NCBI GenBank assembly: GCA_001599815.1
Contig: BCIA01000002.1
Coordinates: 937,831 to 1,001,830 of the forward strand
DNA: 64,000 nt
Direction: 5' to 3'
From: Furcasterigmium furcatum
Lineage: Eukaryota > Ascomycota > Sordariomycetes > Glomerellales > Plectosphaerellaceae
Within the stretch, counting starts at the first letter, position 1, and each line of letters opens with the position of its first letter. Under the pieces are notes generated by a model. That model saw only the letters and a program-made list of their open reading frames with translations. It was not told the DNA's origin and ran no database searches. Shown here piece after piece: positions 11,925-23,879 of the stretch. A program made the position numbers and the translations under genes.

Positions 11925-14900
11925 ATCTGACGGCACAGCCCGGGATAGCTTGCTTTCCATTGCGCTTATGTTGGGAGGATTTTTTCCGTGCCAGAGAGGG
12001 TTTCTGGCACCGGGCATGAAACGGGCTTTGCTTGCACGCTCATTGGGATCGACCCATTTCAACGACCATCACCATTATAGAAGGGTTACTGGGGTCCCTT
12101 CCCTCCATCCTCCCGGTTTTTCTTTTTATCGCCCATCAACGAGTTATACCTTGTCCTTGGCATGAGACGGCGTCCCGAGAGTTGGCGTTCCACAGTGATT
12201 GCCGGGCCGTTGCTGCAGGCATGGCTGCGCTGTACGAGTTTGCTTTGTATTCATCTTAGGGTATTAGGGATTATGGGATCATCAGCTGGGCTGGCTGAGG
12301 CTGGACATGCTTCGTGGAACTCGACCTGGCGGCAACGAGGTCTGTGTCCCCCGTACCAGGCTTGGGTTTGTTTCTGGAAAAGCAAGTCAAACATACAAGT
12401 AGTTAATCCACACACGCTTTCACTACCAAGATCCGGCGTCGCACTCGCGGCACCTTATCGTTGCAGCGCCGACCAACCGGGGATCTCTCACGCCCTGCGA
12501 CTCGAGTTGTCCGAAACCTTTCTGCCACGATCGGGGATATGACTGACGAGATGTAGTGCACACGCCTGCCTCAGCTGCCAATGAAAATGGTGCCCTCGGG
12601 GGCGTGGACGTTGACACTATCTCTACCCAGGCGTAACACCACCAGCCGTGGCTGACCAGGCATGTCCCCGATGCCGAAGCAGTGGTCTTTGAAGCCCGAA
12701 GGAGAATAGGATTCAGCTCAGGCGTCTTGGCGTGGAAGAGGAGAAGGGGCTAGCGGCCATGTGGGTTGGGATCAGCCCCTCGCCTCAGTCGTCCAAGTCC
12801 GATCCCCGATATCTTCATGTGAGAATGCTTTGCCTGCTAACCGGCATGAGGTTTAGTTCAGCCAACCTGAAGAGACCTTGGCACGGAAGGCTTCCTCGCC
12901 GAAGGGTACCCCGCCCCGATAGTTATCAGCTCCGTTGCCCATGGGCGGATCCATGTGGTTCTCGCCCTCTTCGGGTGCCTTGGAACGCGGCTCCGGCAAC
13001 GCTTTCATGAATCCGCTGAGCTTTCTCCCTGTCCTAGCTCCTGTATCCAGCGGGCGCCCGGCTTCCTCTGCGTCATGCTCGCCGGGCCGAGCTCCCAACG
13101 TCCAGCCCGTCGACAATGGGCTCGCCGCGAGGGGATGACGGTGGAAAGTCTATACATGCTTCTCTCTCACACCCTTTCTGACTCTGCACTCTGAGTCGGC
13201 CTGGGAAACTTCCTCAAATCCGAGTTCCTTGCCCCGCGATGCCCGAGAACGGCCCAACGGTCAGTGAGCGGATTCAAGGACCCGTAGATGTCTTGACTTG
13301 ACTAACAGATATCACATCGCGACTCATGAGGGTTGGCGCCCAGCTGGCTAGACATGCCTTGTCGGAGCTGTCGATTCGGGGCCTCCGTGTGTTCTTCACC
13401 TCTATCTATGCCTCTTGAAGAAGGGGCCCAGTCTTGGATCTCTCCCCTTGAAGAGCGAAGTCGAAAGGCAGCAGAGGATGTTATCTCACTCGCCACGGCT
13501 CTTTGTCTTCTCCACACAATGCAGGGATAACGGCACCTGGAAGCACTCGCGCTGTCTCTCGGGACCGACGCTGGATCTGCGCCAACGCGCGGGACGCAGT
13601 GACGGCCAAGAGACCTGCAGCTGTCACCTAAACTAGACAGCTCCACAGGGTGCTCGGCCCCGACGACAATCGCTGCGTAGTAGCGGGCAATGTTCGCTGA
13701 ACGATGCTCCATCCGTCGTCTGGAGATTCGGTGACAGCGACCCTGGGTTCCCCCTCGCCTGTTGGGCTTGGTCTCGTGGCTGGTGAAGGCTCATCAAGCG
13801 GGAAGGCCTATCGGTTCTGCAGCAACGCGGCGTTGCCGCTGCCACGAGGTCTCGAACGTTTTGGCGCTCGGAGCTCGGGTGATGGCCTTACCGAGCTGTG
13901 TTGCGTGATACGCCTCACGATCTACGCGAATGTTGCGGGGTCAAGCGCAGTCTGGCCGGCATCACTCACGGCTCGCGCCAACGCCTTCTCGATGGAGGAG
14001 AGCCGGGCACGACATGATTGGCCATGTTTCGCCAATGTGAGCTGACCAAGCGACGCCTGCCTGCCAGAGAGGAGCCGTGAGGTTGTCTTCAAAGAGATGT
14101 GAGACATACTATGCTGCCTTGGGGAGGGGTCTGCGTTCGTTCGGCCGGGGCGATATCACAGTTCCCTCCAGAAGTCTTGGCAAGGACTCGCTCGAGCTGT
14201 GCGGACCTTCGTTATTCCCAGGAGACTAGGGATGGTGGGGGGACAGTTGGTTGGTATGTTGCCCCCCAGCGGCCGTTCCGTGAGGCGGTCCGGGCTCCTC
14301 CCCTTACGTTTGAATACCTGTTATTAAGACTTTGTCACGGATTTCCTGTTGCGTCGCCTGATTTGAAGGCTGCGGATGTACCGGCAGCATGGGATATTCC
14401 CCTTGTTTGACAGGCCTCGACGACGCCATGGCGTCTCTGGCCGCCAGCCGCTCCTCCAGGGGCCAGAGCTTGTGAGCCACCAGCCGCGGGACTTGAACAG
14501 AGTACTGGGACGATGATGACGCGAGAATCGAGCCAGCAATCAAGGTTCCCGCCAACCCAAAGGATCTCGAAGGAGCGAACAGAGAAGGAAACTATCGGCG
14601 CAGGAGAGGTCCCTCGTACTACGGTCAGCTACGCATACTGGACGAGACAAGCATTGAGACATGGCTTTCGGCATATCCTGTCAGCTTTCACTTCTCGCGG
14701 ACGCCTTAGAGCTCTATCGCGGTAGGGCTGAGGTTGATGGCCATTGACACCAGCTGCTTGCGGCGAGGCCGGGAGACATGCTTCGAAGCCCTCTAGGGCA
14801 TTACGTCCCTGGTGCGCCAACGGTGATAACTCCGCTTCACGCCCTGCAGGGGCGATGATTTCCGCGGCGTTTACTCACGATGGCCCCATGCCTTCTCCAC

Positions 14901-16180
14901 GCGGCCAGAACCCGCACGATGTGCCATTTTGCCACCGGCCGGAGGGCCGTTGCGCAGTAGCAGGACGGGGCACGAGGGCCAGGGTGCTCTAGAAGCGCTG
15001 CCATGCCCATCGGCCCCTCTGCCTGCCTGCTGTTTGCGGCCTTGCCGTGAGGCAAAAAGGGCGAGCTCAATGCGCTGAGACATCTCTGGCGATCTGCCGC
15101 TGTCCAGGCAGATCCCACTTCAGATCCTCCGGCGAGAAGGGAAAGACTGCCCCTCTCGGCGCAATCGACGCCTCTGAGGCGCCCTGGTCTCCGATCAAGG
15201 TTGATCTGGAAGCGCGCCGCGCCCACTGCCGAGGCGATAGGGTTCTTCTGAGCCTGATATTTGGCCGTGAGACATGTCAGAGACAAGGCTATCCCCGTTC
15301 AGGGGGGCAGCGAGACAGCTATCTGCTTGCGGAAGACTGACCTGGCCTCGCGAGGAGCTCTGGCCACGCCTTGGCGAGGCTGCTCGCTTCCGTTGGGGGG
15401 TTTGGGGGAAGGCTCGTGGTCCATGGCGTCAAGGAGGCCAAGATGCTATCTGGTTCCGGCGAGGCCCCGGGGGAGGCTCCTCGGGAGCTTGGGCGCTCGG
15501 GGTCCCTGCGGGCCCGAGGGAGCGAATGTGCCTGGCGGGCGGCGAGAGGGATGTGGTCCTGGGTCGTTGGAATGTGTCCCTCGTTGCCCGGATGCGACTG
15601 AGCCAGGGGAGGGGAGCAGGGGGGCATGCAGGAGCCTCACTGAGCAACGGCCACGACAGGCCTGTCACCGAGCCTCCGGAGTGTTGATTGTGAAGTCTTG
15701 GTTTTATTTCTCTGTCTTGGTAATCTCCAGCTCACTCCATCTGATGTGAGAGAGCCCGTTGCCCGCCATAATAGTATCTCAGCCAGGTGACAAAAGAAAA
15801 GGGGAACGCCTATGTGGTCGATGTAAAGGAGCGACGGCGAAGAGGAAGCCTGATATAGAACGACAACTTTTAAAGAAATAATAAGCTGTGGCAAGAACGG
15901 ATTAAAATCGGAGCTCACGCTCGGAGAGAAGGGGTAAGAAGGAGAAGAACGCTGTAGAAACGCGACCTCTGGCGGCCGAGAATGATGATGGTACAAGAGC
16001 ACACGGCAAAAGAAGAAGCAGAGGTAACAAGAACGCCCCTCACAGATAGCCAGCTCCGTCAGGGGCTGAGCAGGAGAACCCTTACTCGACACAGACGACA
16101 GACAATAAGGCTCCTAGAACGCCGCCAACCCGTTGATTGACGCCTACCGAAACGCCAAAGGAGAAAAGTCGGCTGCCAGA
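11925..16180. other. Long intergenic region between convergent flc-like and wetA genes
   Basis: About 4.3 kb with no ORF that I can support as a gene on either strand. It must hold the 3' ends of both convergent genes. It is not AT-rich, shows no transposon motif, and I saw no tRNA or rRNA. GC-rich ORFs such as 15274-15687 have no coherent domain character. Confidence 0.55.
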
Positions 16181-18361
16181 CTACACCCGGAAACCCTCCT
16201 CCATCAGCTTGTCGATGTCGCCGCCCGCATCACGGACCGCCTTGATGGCAGCCTCGCTCATGCGCCGCCGCTTCTCTTGGGCTTCCTTCTCTCGCCTGGC
16301 CTTGGTCTTGCTGCTCCCGGACGGCGCGACGCCCGTCATGAGAACGTTCTTGTCGCTGGGGGTGAAGTTGACGAAGCCGCCTCCGCCTCCGCCCGTGCTG
16401 AGATCGATGCCCAGGCCGACACTGCTGCCACCGCTTGGTGTTCGCGGGTGATGGCGGCTGGTGGTGGAGTTGAAGGAGCGGCGCTTCTTGACGCTGCTTG
16501 CCATAACGGCACCGCCCGCGGAAGAGCCAGACGAGTGACGCGAGCGAGCCTGCGGAGTGGGCGATGCCGAGGAGGAATCCCGGGCGCGAGATCGGGATGA
16601 TGGCCTCTGACGACGCATGGGTGTCTGAAGGTGCCGTGCGCCAGCCGATGGGGCGCGAGGCACGCGTGGCCTGCGCTCCGTCTGGGATCCGGGCGGCTGA
16701 TGCGTCATCTGGTGGTGGTGCTGGGGGGGCATGTGTGTGTAGGCGCCGTTGTGAATAGCAGGGGAGGAGGAGGACCGGCTAAGGTGAGGAGGTCCCATGC
16801 CTGGCATGATGCCAGCCATCTCTTGAGCGGCAGTGACGGGAATCTGGCTCCCGGCGTAGGCATAGAGCATTTCGTCGCCCTGGGCGTGCTCGCCGTGGAG
16901 AGCAAGGTTGAACGAGGCATTGCGGGCATTATGTGCCTGGAACTGCGAGTTGACGTCGACTGTGTTGTCCCACCAGTGGGCGCCGTCGAGGCTGCCATCG
17001 GGCTGCGAAAACGAGTTGGCCCATGCAAAGTTGGCCTGCGAGTCTGCTTGGGAGGAAGGCCAGGCAGCCTTGCTAGTGTGAGCAGCCTCGTGGGAGCCGA
17101 CGGCGGAAGTGGGCGAGAAGTACATCTCGTTCTTCTCGTCATCGTCCATGATAGGTGTGTCGAGGGGGGTGTGAGGCCCTGGACGCCTATACATGCCCTG
17201 GACCTGGCCGACAGGGACACCGCCAAAGGGGTCCTCGAGCATGCCGTTACCAAAGCTGGCGGCCATGCCTTGTGGGATGGTGGCACTGTTAGGGGGTGAG
17301 ATGGGCAGGCGGGGGTTGGCGGGCATGGCCATCTGGTGGAGGTGCTGCGGCGGCTCGCGCTTGATGCCCTTTGATGGTGAGGTGGCGGGTGAGATGGGTC
17401 TGTCAATGGCAACAGAGGACATGTTGTTGTTGTTGCGGTGGTGGTGGTTATAGGCAGCGCGGAGGTCGATGGCAGACTTGCAGCCGTGGGATAAGCTAGC
17501 CTTGGAAGACCGGACAGTGGCTGCCTTTTGTTGGATCTTAGACGCAACGGCCTTGAAGAAGCTGGTGGTGGTGCTGGTGGCCGGCCGGCGGCAAGACTTG
17601 CTAGTGGCTTGGACGGTGGGCTGGTTTGTGGCCGGGCCTTCTCCTGCTCTCTGGCGCAGATGGGGAGTTGGGGGTTGTGATTGTGAGACAGCGCCCAGGG
17701 GAGGACGACGTGAGGGTGACGCTTTCAACGAGATGCCCTCGAGGCGCAACAGGTCAGAGTCAGAGATCGACTCTGGAGCGCCGCCGGGCCCCAGAGGTGC
17801 CGCCGGATAGGTCCACGGCTTTCTTTGTTCTCCCGCGGTGGGGGAAGGGAAACCTCCAGCCGCCAAAAGAGTGGCAGCGGAATCAGCTGTTGCGCTAGGC
17901 CTAGCTCCCACGGGGGGAGGGGCCTGGTACTGCTGAGGCTGGTGGTGTTGGAGGTGTTGGAGGTGGTCTTGCTGCTGCGGGGAGTGGCAACCGAAGAGGT
18001 CGTCCAGATCGTCCGATGCGCTGGTGGCAGAGACGGACCCATCGACGGGGCCTAGGTCGAGGTAAAACGAATCGGGCATGGCATCGGTCAGCTCATCGCC
18101 CGTATGGGACAAGCTTTCGAGGTCCAGGAAGTCATCGAAGCAGAGCTCCCCGGCGCCGCCAGCAGCCGTCCCTCCCGCTAGCCCTCCAACATCTGGCCCC
18201 TCGTCTGGCAAGTCCCAGTCCATATCGGAAGATGACCCGCTGCCGCCTTGGGCGAAGTCGAGTGAATCAACCGAGAATTGCACCGCGGGAGAAGCCAGGT
18301 CGTCCAGGGGGGTCGAGTCCACAGCGCCGCTGCGCTTCGGGCGTGAGACGGCAGCCGTCAT
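16181..18361 (-). CDS. wetA: WetA-like conidiation regulator
   Basis: A 726-residue protein if it starts at the ATG at 18361 (MTAAVSRPKRSG); the frame stays open upstream to 18727, so the start is not certain. The diagnostic part is the C-terminus: SKTKARREKEAQEKRRR followed by MSEAAIKAVRDAGGDIDKL and EEG, the conserved block of WetA proteins. The N-terminal third is acidic (DMDWDLPDEG; DDFLDLESLSHTGDELTDAMP) and the middle is Gln/His/Pro/Ser-rich and disordered. WetA acts last in the BrlA-AbaA-WetA cascade, in conidial wall maturation and spore trehalose and metabolic control; in Fusarium and Magnaporthe relatives it also governs conidium formation. The upstream region has clustered AbaA-type motifs. 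No intron is needed. Plus-strand ORFs across this gene are shadows. Confidence 0.85.
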   Translation of the reverse strand: MTAAVSRPKRSGAVDSTPLDDLASPAVQFSVDSLDFAQGGSGSSSDMDWDLPDEGPDVGGLAGGTAAGGAGELCFDDFLDLESLSHTGDELTDAMPDSFYLDLGPVDGSVSATSASDDLDDLFGCHSPQQQDHLQHLQHHQPQQYQAPPPVGARPSATADSAATLLAAGGFPSPTAGEQRKPWTYPAAPLGPGGAPESISDSDLLRLEGISLKASPSRRPPLGAVSQSQPPTPHLRQRAGEGPATNQPTVQATSKSCRRPATSTTTSFFKAVASKIQQKAATVRSSKASLSHGCKSAIDLRAAYNHHHRNNNNMSSVAIDRPISPATSPSKGIKREPPQHLHQMAMPANPRLPISPPNSATIPQGMAASFGNGMLEDPFGGVPVGQVQGMYRRPGPHTPLDTPIMDDDEKNEMYFSPTSAVGSHEAAHTSKAAWPSSQADSQANFAWANSFSQPDGSLDGAHWWDNTVDVNSQFQAHNARNASFNLALHGEHAQGDEMLYAYAGSQIPVTAAQEMAGIMPGMGPPHLSRSSSSPAIHNGAYTHMPPQHHHQMTHQPPGSQTERRPRVPRAPSAGARHLQTPMRRQRPSSRSRARDSSSASPTPQARSRHSSGSSAGGAVMASSVKKRRSFNSTTSRHHPRTPSGGSSVGLGIDLSTGGGGGGFVNFTPSDKNVLMTGVAPSGSSKTKARREKEAQEKRRRMSEAAIKAVRDAGGDIDKLMEEGFRV

Positions 18362-20731
18362 GGGCCGTTTCTTTCTCTCACGCAAACGACCAAGATCTTC
18401 CGGAACAGGGGCGGGAGCCAGGGGTCCGCCCAGAGATCGTGAGATCAGATGAGAGACTGGGCAACGGCAGTCCGTGAATGGTGCTTGGGCAGAAAGGGGG
18501 AGCGAGCGAGTGCCCAGTCTTTCCGTTCGTTTCCGGCGATGTGGACTGGTAGTGATGGATATCGGGAAGACGGAATTGGACGAAAGGGGAGAGGAAAAGT
18601 GAACAAGAGGGAAGGAAGAATGAAGCTGGAGCGCAGGGTCTTCTTGTTCCCCAGATGGCCGCTTCGGGAGAGTGGGATGAAAAGACCGGTCAACAAATAC
18701 GGCCTGTCTCCAGCACTGACGGGGCAACTGGGCGCAGAGGTGAGCGTGAAGCAGGTCCTGGAATGCGTGTCCTGAAGAATGAGACCTCCGTCACTAAACG
18801 AAAGAACCGAGACCTGACGGATTAGCGAAATGCGGACGAGCTGGAGGGCGCGTGGAGCGAGAGGTCGTGGCATATGAAGGTCCCGTCCGCAGGAATGTTC
18901 ATGTTCCAGCTCGTCAGTTGCCCGAGTGAGGCACATTGCCATTCCGACCAGCTTGGCCGGCGGCCCTTAGAAGCATCCTATCCTATGACGGATGCTGATT
19001 TAAAAAAAAGATGAAAGCTCGTCGCCATCTTTGACCGAGGTCATTCCTAGCCCTTTGGTCGCGAGACCAGAAAATAGCATCGTGCACATTCGCCCACCAG
19101 GCCTTGCAGCACCGGACGACGACGGGCGAAGCCGGCTGAGGTGTGCCAAGATACTCGACTACCAAGCTCAGGCGAGGCTCTCGCCGGCTCGAGATGCAGC
19201 CATACCATCGCGCCGTCCGAGGCCAATCGCGCCGGCCGAGCGAGCAGGCGAAAATAGCACGTTGCGTAAGTCGGTGTACCGGGGACTCCGTAAGGTGAAG
19301 CTTGGGCTGTCCCTCCCTTCACATGCTGCCACCCCAGCTGGGTGGCAGCGCTCTCTCCAGCCCTTTGTCCTTGGTACCACTCGAGCGGCTCGAAGCCACA
19401 ATCGGGGCGATTGGTCTCCGTTACTTGATAGTGGCCGAGAAAATCTGATCCACGGCACCGGGACCGCGCAATCAGTCCGAGGCGTAACCTTGAAGGGGTC
19501 ACAACTGACGACTTTTGGTGGGCAGAGGCTGATTGAGGCGAGGGCGGCGGGTCAATCTCGACCGTGATGACACCATGTTCGTCCGGGACTACGCCGCGCA
19601 TTGTACGGAGTGGCCGACCGATGATGAAGAACAGAGCTTGCCGAGGAGCTGACGTCGCCCTGGATGCTTTGCACTTTCCTGATATTGGAAGGGTATCAAC
19701 AATAGAAGGTCGTTGGGTGCTGCAAGGAACCATGCATGTCTCGCCCAGGGATCAGCACCCTTGCTGCGGCGCGGCTTGCAGCCAGAACCCTGGAACCCGA
19801 AGATCACTTACCATTGGTGGTCACCTACGATAGGCAGGTCAGCCCTGACAAACACTTGGCTGAGCTGAACACGGGATAAAAGGCGGGTGGAAGTATCCTC
19901 GGACTCACCTTAGTTGGGTTGTTCAAAGCAGGCCATCCTGAGAGGCCGGCTCACCAAGTGCTGGCTGTGCTTCCGACCATCCCCATTCCACCTCTCAGTG
20001 CCGATATTTCCGTGAGGCTACCTTGTCAATTCATACACTCACGACAGCCCGGGCGGTGAGGAGATAGATGTGATCGCGGTGTCCAAGAAAGGGGGGTGGA
20101 GGCATCATCCCCAGTCAATTTTTGCTGCTGGTTGCCCTATCGGTACCTTCATTGTCCAAGACGCTGTCGTCGTCTCCGTCGCCCCTTTCTGTCGTCGCGA
20201 CGAACTTCCTTCGACCAGTTTTCTGCGTCCGCTGAGGGAGCGTCCGCAACTCCCGGGGCCTTCGCAAGATTTGATCTCTCGATCGACGGCCCCGCCCTCC
20301 TCTGATGCATCCGGTTTCCATGGTCCTGTGACATGGGGGATGGCATTCGACCACCTTTCGAACATAGGGGTACCGCTTGGGTACCTGTTGGGGCTCTCGT
20401 TCCCCAGAAACGTATAATCGTGACATGGCGCGCCATCTCGCGCGTAGAATGATATACACCCCGTTCGCACGCTCCATGAGTGGTATTCGTCCAAACATGC
20501 AAACAAACGGAAACAAAAAAGAAGAAGAAAAAACGCCGGGTGGGCTTGACCCTTCAAGTCCCAATCCAAAAAAAAACGCCGAAGATGTGCAGTGCATCGA
20601 TGGGGATATGAGAATATCATGACCAAGATCAAAGGCTGAGTAAGGTGGGTATGGGTCGAAACTGCCAGCATGGCAGATGATGGAACACGCGGCGGAAACA
20701 AAACAGACGCTCTCTTCGGAAGAAGCTGGCC
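18362..20731. other. wetA upstream region and intergenic spacer
   Basis: About 2.4 kb. The first 700 bp upstream of wetA is likely promoter/leader and carries the CATTCY cluster annotated separately. Three matches to the BrlA-type consensus (MRAGGGR) also lie here, at 18493-18499, 18583-18589 and 18606-18612 (plus strand). Overlapping ORFs at 19031-19733 and 20105-20864 have no consistent coding character and I do not call them. Confidence 0.55.
18617..19047. promoter_or_regulatory. Cluster of six CATTCY (AbaA-type) motifs upstream of wetA
   Basis: CATTCY or its complement RGAATG occurs at 18617-18622, 18760-18765, 18776-18781, 18892-18897, 18940-18945 and 19042-19047. By chance about one site per kb is expected when both strands are counted; here there are six in about 430 bp. 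CATTCY is the binding site established for the TEA-domain regulator AbaA in Aspergillus, which activates wetA. Function here is inferred from motif density and position. Confidence 0.5.
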
Positions 20732-21553
20732 TCATGGGGCGGTGCCATCGTTCAATGTCGGCGTAGCCGTGTCGATAGGTGGTTGTGGTTGTGGCTGTGC
20801 TTCTGTCGGCGGTTCTGGTCTCCTTCTGCGCATCCGAGGTCTGCTCTTGACGACTCGGGGGCACTTCAGTAGAGCCTGGGAGGCACCGCCGGACTCATAA
20901 TATCCTCGTCGTCTCATGGCGGAGCCGGCCCGTACTTTCCATAAGGCCAGGGTCGTATCTGACCAGGTCGAGTCATCAAAAGGGTCCCCTTCGCCGAAGC
21001 CTTCGTCGTTGCTCATGACTTGGTCATCCTCGTTGGGGTCTGGGCTGATGGGGCGGTCTTCTCTATCTGCATCCTTTTTGGCGTCATCCGACTCGTCTCT
21101 TGGTATTAAAGGTGGCGGTTGCAAAGAGATCATGGTAGCTGAAGGGAGTTGGCGGGCCGGGAGTATACTGCTGGCCAGTTTTCGAATGCGAGACACATTG
21201 ATGGGATTGCTCTGGAAGCGAGCGTGCTGCTGGCGTCTTTGGCGACGAATGTCCATGTGAGCGGCCGCCACACGTCGCTCGTGGTCGTCGGTATCTGTGT
21301 CGGGTCCATCATCGACCTCGACTGAGGCGAGTAGTATATCTGGGGATGGTGTACTTGATGTATGCAGGGTCGGGTCGTCGCTGGATGCCTTTATCGGTGA
21401 GGGCTTATTCTTTGTTGTTGATATGCTGCTGTTGTTGAAGGGTTCTGGCCCGTCGACTACGGGGGACATTTGCTTGGGTGACATTGGTGCCTCGTCGTCC
21501 GCAGAACCGTAGCGGCACGGCGCCACGGATGCGAACGAATAGCTGTCGAACAT
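20732..21553 (-). CDS. Hypothetical acidic, low-complexity protein (273 aa)
   Basis: I take the ATG at 21553 (MFDSYSFASVAPCRYGS) as start; the frame is open further upstream but with leader-like composition. No known domain. Residues 1-90 are Ser/Pro/Asp-rich. A basic stretch follows (RRQRRQQHARFQSNPINVSRI). The centre is acidic (DESDDAKKDADREDRPISPDPNEDDQ), and the block FGEGDPFDDSTWSDTTLALW looks like a conserved short motif. The C-terminus is Arg-rich then Pro/Gln-rich. No signal peptide or membrane segment. It may be nuclear, from the basic and acidic patches, but that is a guess. No intron is required. It lies upstream of wetA on the same strand, 2.4 kb away. Confidence 0.65.
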   Translation of the reverse strand: MFDSYSFASVAPCRYGSADDEAPMSPKQMSPVVDGPEPFNNSSISTTKNKPSPIKASSDDPTLHTSSTPSPDILLASVEVDDGPDTDTDDHERRVAAAHMDIRRQRRQQHARFQSNPINVSRIRKLASSILPARQLPSATMISLQPPPLIPRDESDDAKKDADREDRPISPDPNEDDQVMSNDEGFGEGDPFDDSTWSDTTLALWKVRAGSAMRRRGYYESGGASQALLKCPRVVKSRPRMRRRRPEPPTEAQPQPQPPIDTATPTLNDGTAP

Positions 21554-23879
21554 GTTGCCATCCGCGTTATGGTGTCGAATGACGGTTCCTGGGTAGAAAG
21601 GGCGGTGGTGACAGCTTGTATGCGTTCTCGACCTCGCTCGGTTTGCGCGAGAGGAGACAGAGATGCTGGCGTCGGGAGAGAAGAAGGAGGGTGGACGACG
21701 GGATGCTAAAAGGAACTTTGGGCGCGGGAAATGGTACGCACGGGAAGGCATCCGCTAGCAAGTCGGAGAGGCTTGTAGGGTACCCTTGGCACCGCAAAGC
21801 CGTCGTCCTCGACCCCAGCTAGAGGGACGCTGATGTACGCCAAGGACAGCTAAAGTCCCTAGCGGCAGGTATTCTGACAGGCTGCTGAGACTCGAGAGGG
21901 ATGGACCATGTGGTTGGTGTTGCAGGCGCAAGTCACACGGATGCCATTTCCAGCTCGAGGAATGATGTCTCGACGCCGCGTGAGGCCAATTGTGAGATGT
22001 CTGATCCGGTCCGCCAACTACCGGTATGCAGCATGCGTAGGTAGGCAGCGCAGGCGGCGAGGTAGCACGAGAGGAGAGAGGGAGGCGAGAGAGCGGACCG
22101 CCGGCCGGAGTTCAGGATCTCGGCTCGACATGGGGAAGGGATTGGAAATGAGGTCGACTGGGAGGAGAAGGTCAAGGTCAGGGCAAGGTCAACTGTGAGC
22201 CCAGGTGCTGTGACCTTTGGGCACGGGCAGTGTTTGGTGCACGCTAGCGACTTCGGTGCCTGTGGTTTCCTTGCAGTAGCGCCACGCTTTTGGGTCATAC
22301 AGGCCAGCGTCGGCCAGTGGAATGCCCTGAAGCCGACGCCAGAAACACGTGTGCAGCAGTAGCTCCCCAAACCTCCTTCCACGATGGTGCGCCTGGTTAG
22401 CCCCCGCCCATTGAGGCAGGGCAGTGACGGAAGGCGCTGCCCATGATTCGCACTTCCCTTCTCCCGCCCCGACTTCTCTCCATTCATCTGAACCTTAAGC
22501 CAGCGCCCGCAAGATGGAAACAGGGAAAGTCGCCGTGGGGTCCCGTCGGTCCCGTCCAATCTTCAACTCTACACACCTTGTTGTTTGGCACCTATCGACG
22601 CCTCGAAGCAGCCCCGGTCGGTCGCTGACACCGAAACTCACCCATACTTGACTAAGGGATGACATCGTCTTCCACATGTGGCCCGGATTGTCGCGTCTCT
22701 CGCGTCCCGTCTGATGCACGGTCTTGCCGTCCCCTTTAACGCCGCGAATGCCTGGGGTCGTGTAACCGAGTTTCTTGGCTGCCCTCCTCCAAGACCCTAG
22801 ACACAGGGACAACATGGGGGGCTTGTTCGCCCCGCCAATGACGGAACATGGAGCAGGATCTGGTTGGCGGGAGACCGATTTCGACAGGGGATGCGCCCGC
22901 TTCGTGGTTCCGCCGGCCGCCCCAGGGAACAGGGAACAGACAGTGACACCCTTTACGGAAATACTACCGAGGGGCCCAGCCAGTCCTTGGGCCGGATTCT
23001 TCAACACCCATCAACCCCAGAGAGTTGGGTGTGATCGGCACGGCACCGACCCTGAACAACTTTGTACATACATCCGACGTCTGTATGTACGTACGAGGCT
23101 CTGCGTTGCTCCTGGTAGATTTCCAGTCGACAGTTTCGCCTCAGAAGGGACACTCCGCATGTCGTTGACGTCGGGCATTCCTCCAAGAACCACCGGTGAG
23201 GAGTGGCCTGAGACAGGTCTCGAGGGAGCAGGACGCTAAACAGCGAGCTGGGTCCCTCACCGACTGTCTGAGGTGCTCATTTGAACCCGACACCCTGGGC
23301 CTCGGGCGCGTCGCTCGCTTGCTTGTTGTTGGGCCCCGTCAGCCAGTCCATTGGAACGGAACGAAACCGTTCGTCCAGACGATCGGGATTGTGCCCAATG
23401 CTTCGTTCGCGTCGCATTCGACGATGCTTGCAGATTGCATGTTGCAGATTGCACGCTCGACTGGCCGCTGGACGAAGCCGCGCTCTGGTATTTAATTGCC
23501 AGTGACCAAACATCGGTCGCGCCTCAGACCTGGAACATGCGCTGTGAGGCCAATGCCGAATTGATTTCTCTCGGTCAGTCTCCGATTGCGATGCAGCACC
23601 TATGACAGCGAAACAGTGCATTGGATGGGAGGCGAGCATGCCACAACCCGTGAAGCTGCCATACATGCTTCCTGAATGCCGAACCGAATTGATATGTACT
23701 CGCGGGCACCCCGCCAAAGTTGACGGAGTTTATGAGCAATCCAAGCCGGGACAACGGCTCTCCCTTGCCCCTTGTCTCCAACCAGAAACTCGCCCTACAC
23801 AGATGTACTTGAGTAAGTACACTTGCCTCGAACCCTACTCCCCTCCCGCCTGCCCATTGCCCGCAGCGTCTACTCCCGC
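21554..23879. other. Intergenic, about 2.3 kb
   Basis: The first few hundred bases are probably the promoter of the minus-strand gene ending at 20732. A perfect 9-bp inverted repeat lies at 23064-23090. I see no gene: ORFs at 21933-22559, 22495-23007 and 23277-23717 lack coherent composition. Confidence 0.55.
23064..23090. repeat. Perfect inverted repeat, 9-bp arms, 9-nt loop
   Basis: GTACATACA (23064-23072) is matched by its complement TGTATGTAC (23082-23090) with spacer TCCGACGTC; a further GTAC follows. It could form a short hairpin or be a dyad binding site. No gene is adjacent; the nearest is the DJ-1-like pseudogene's 3' end about 800 bp away. Confidence 0.5.

Noticed and set aside
19031..19733. 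Opposed ORFs of 178 and 228 codons
   Set aside because: Neither has coherent composition or splice structure, and they overlap head to head.
20105..20864. Overlapping minus ORFs of 198 and 249 codons
   Set aside because: They overlap in different frames, have no domain, and are rich in residues typical of translated non-coding DNA.
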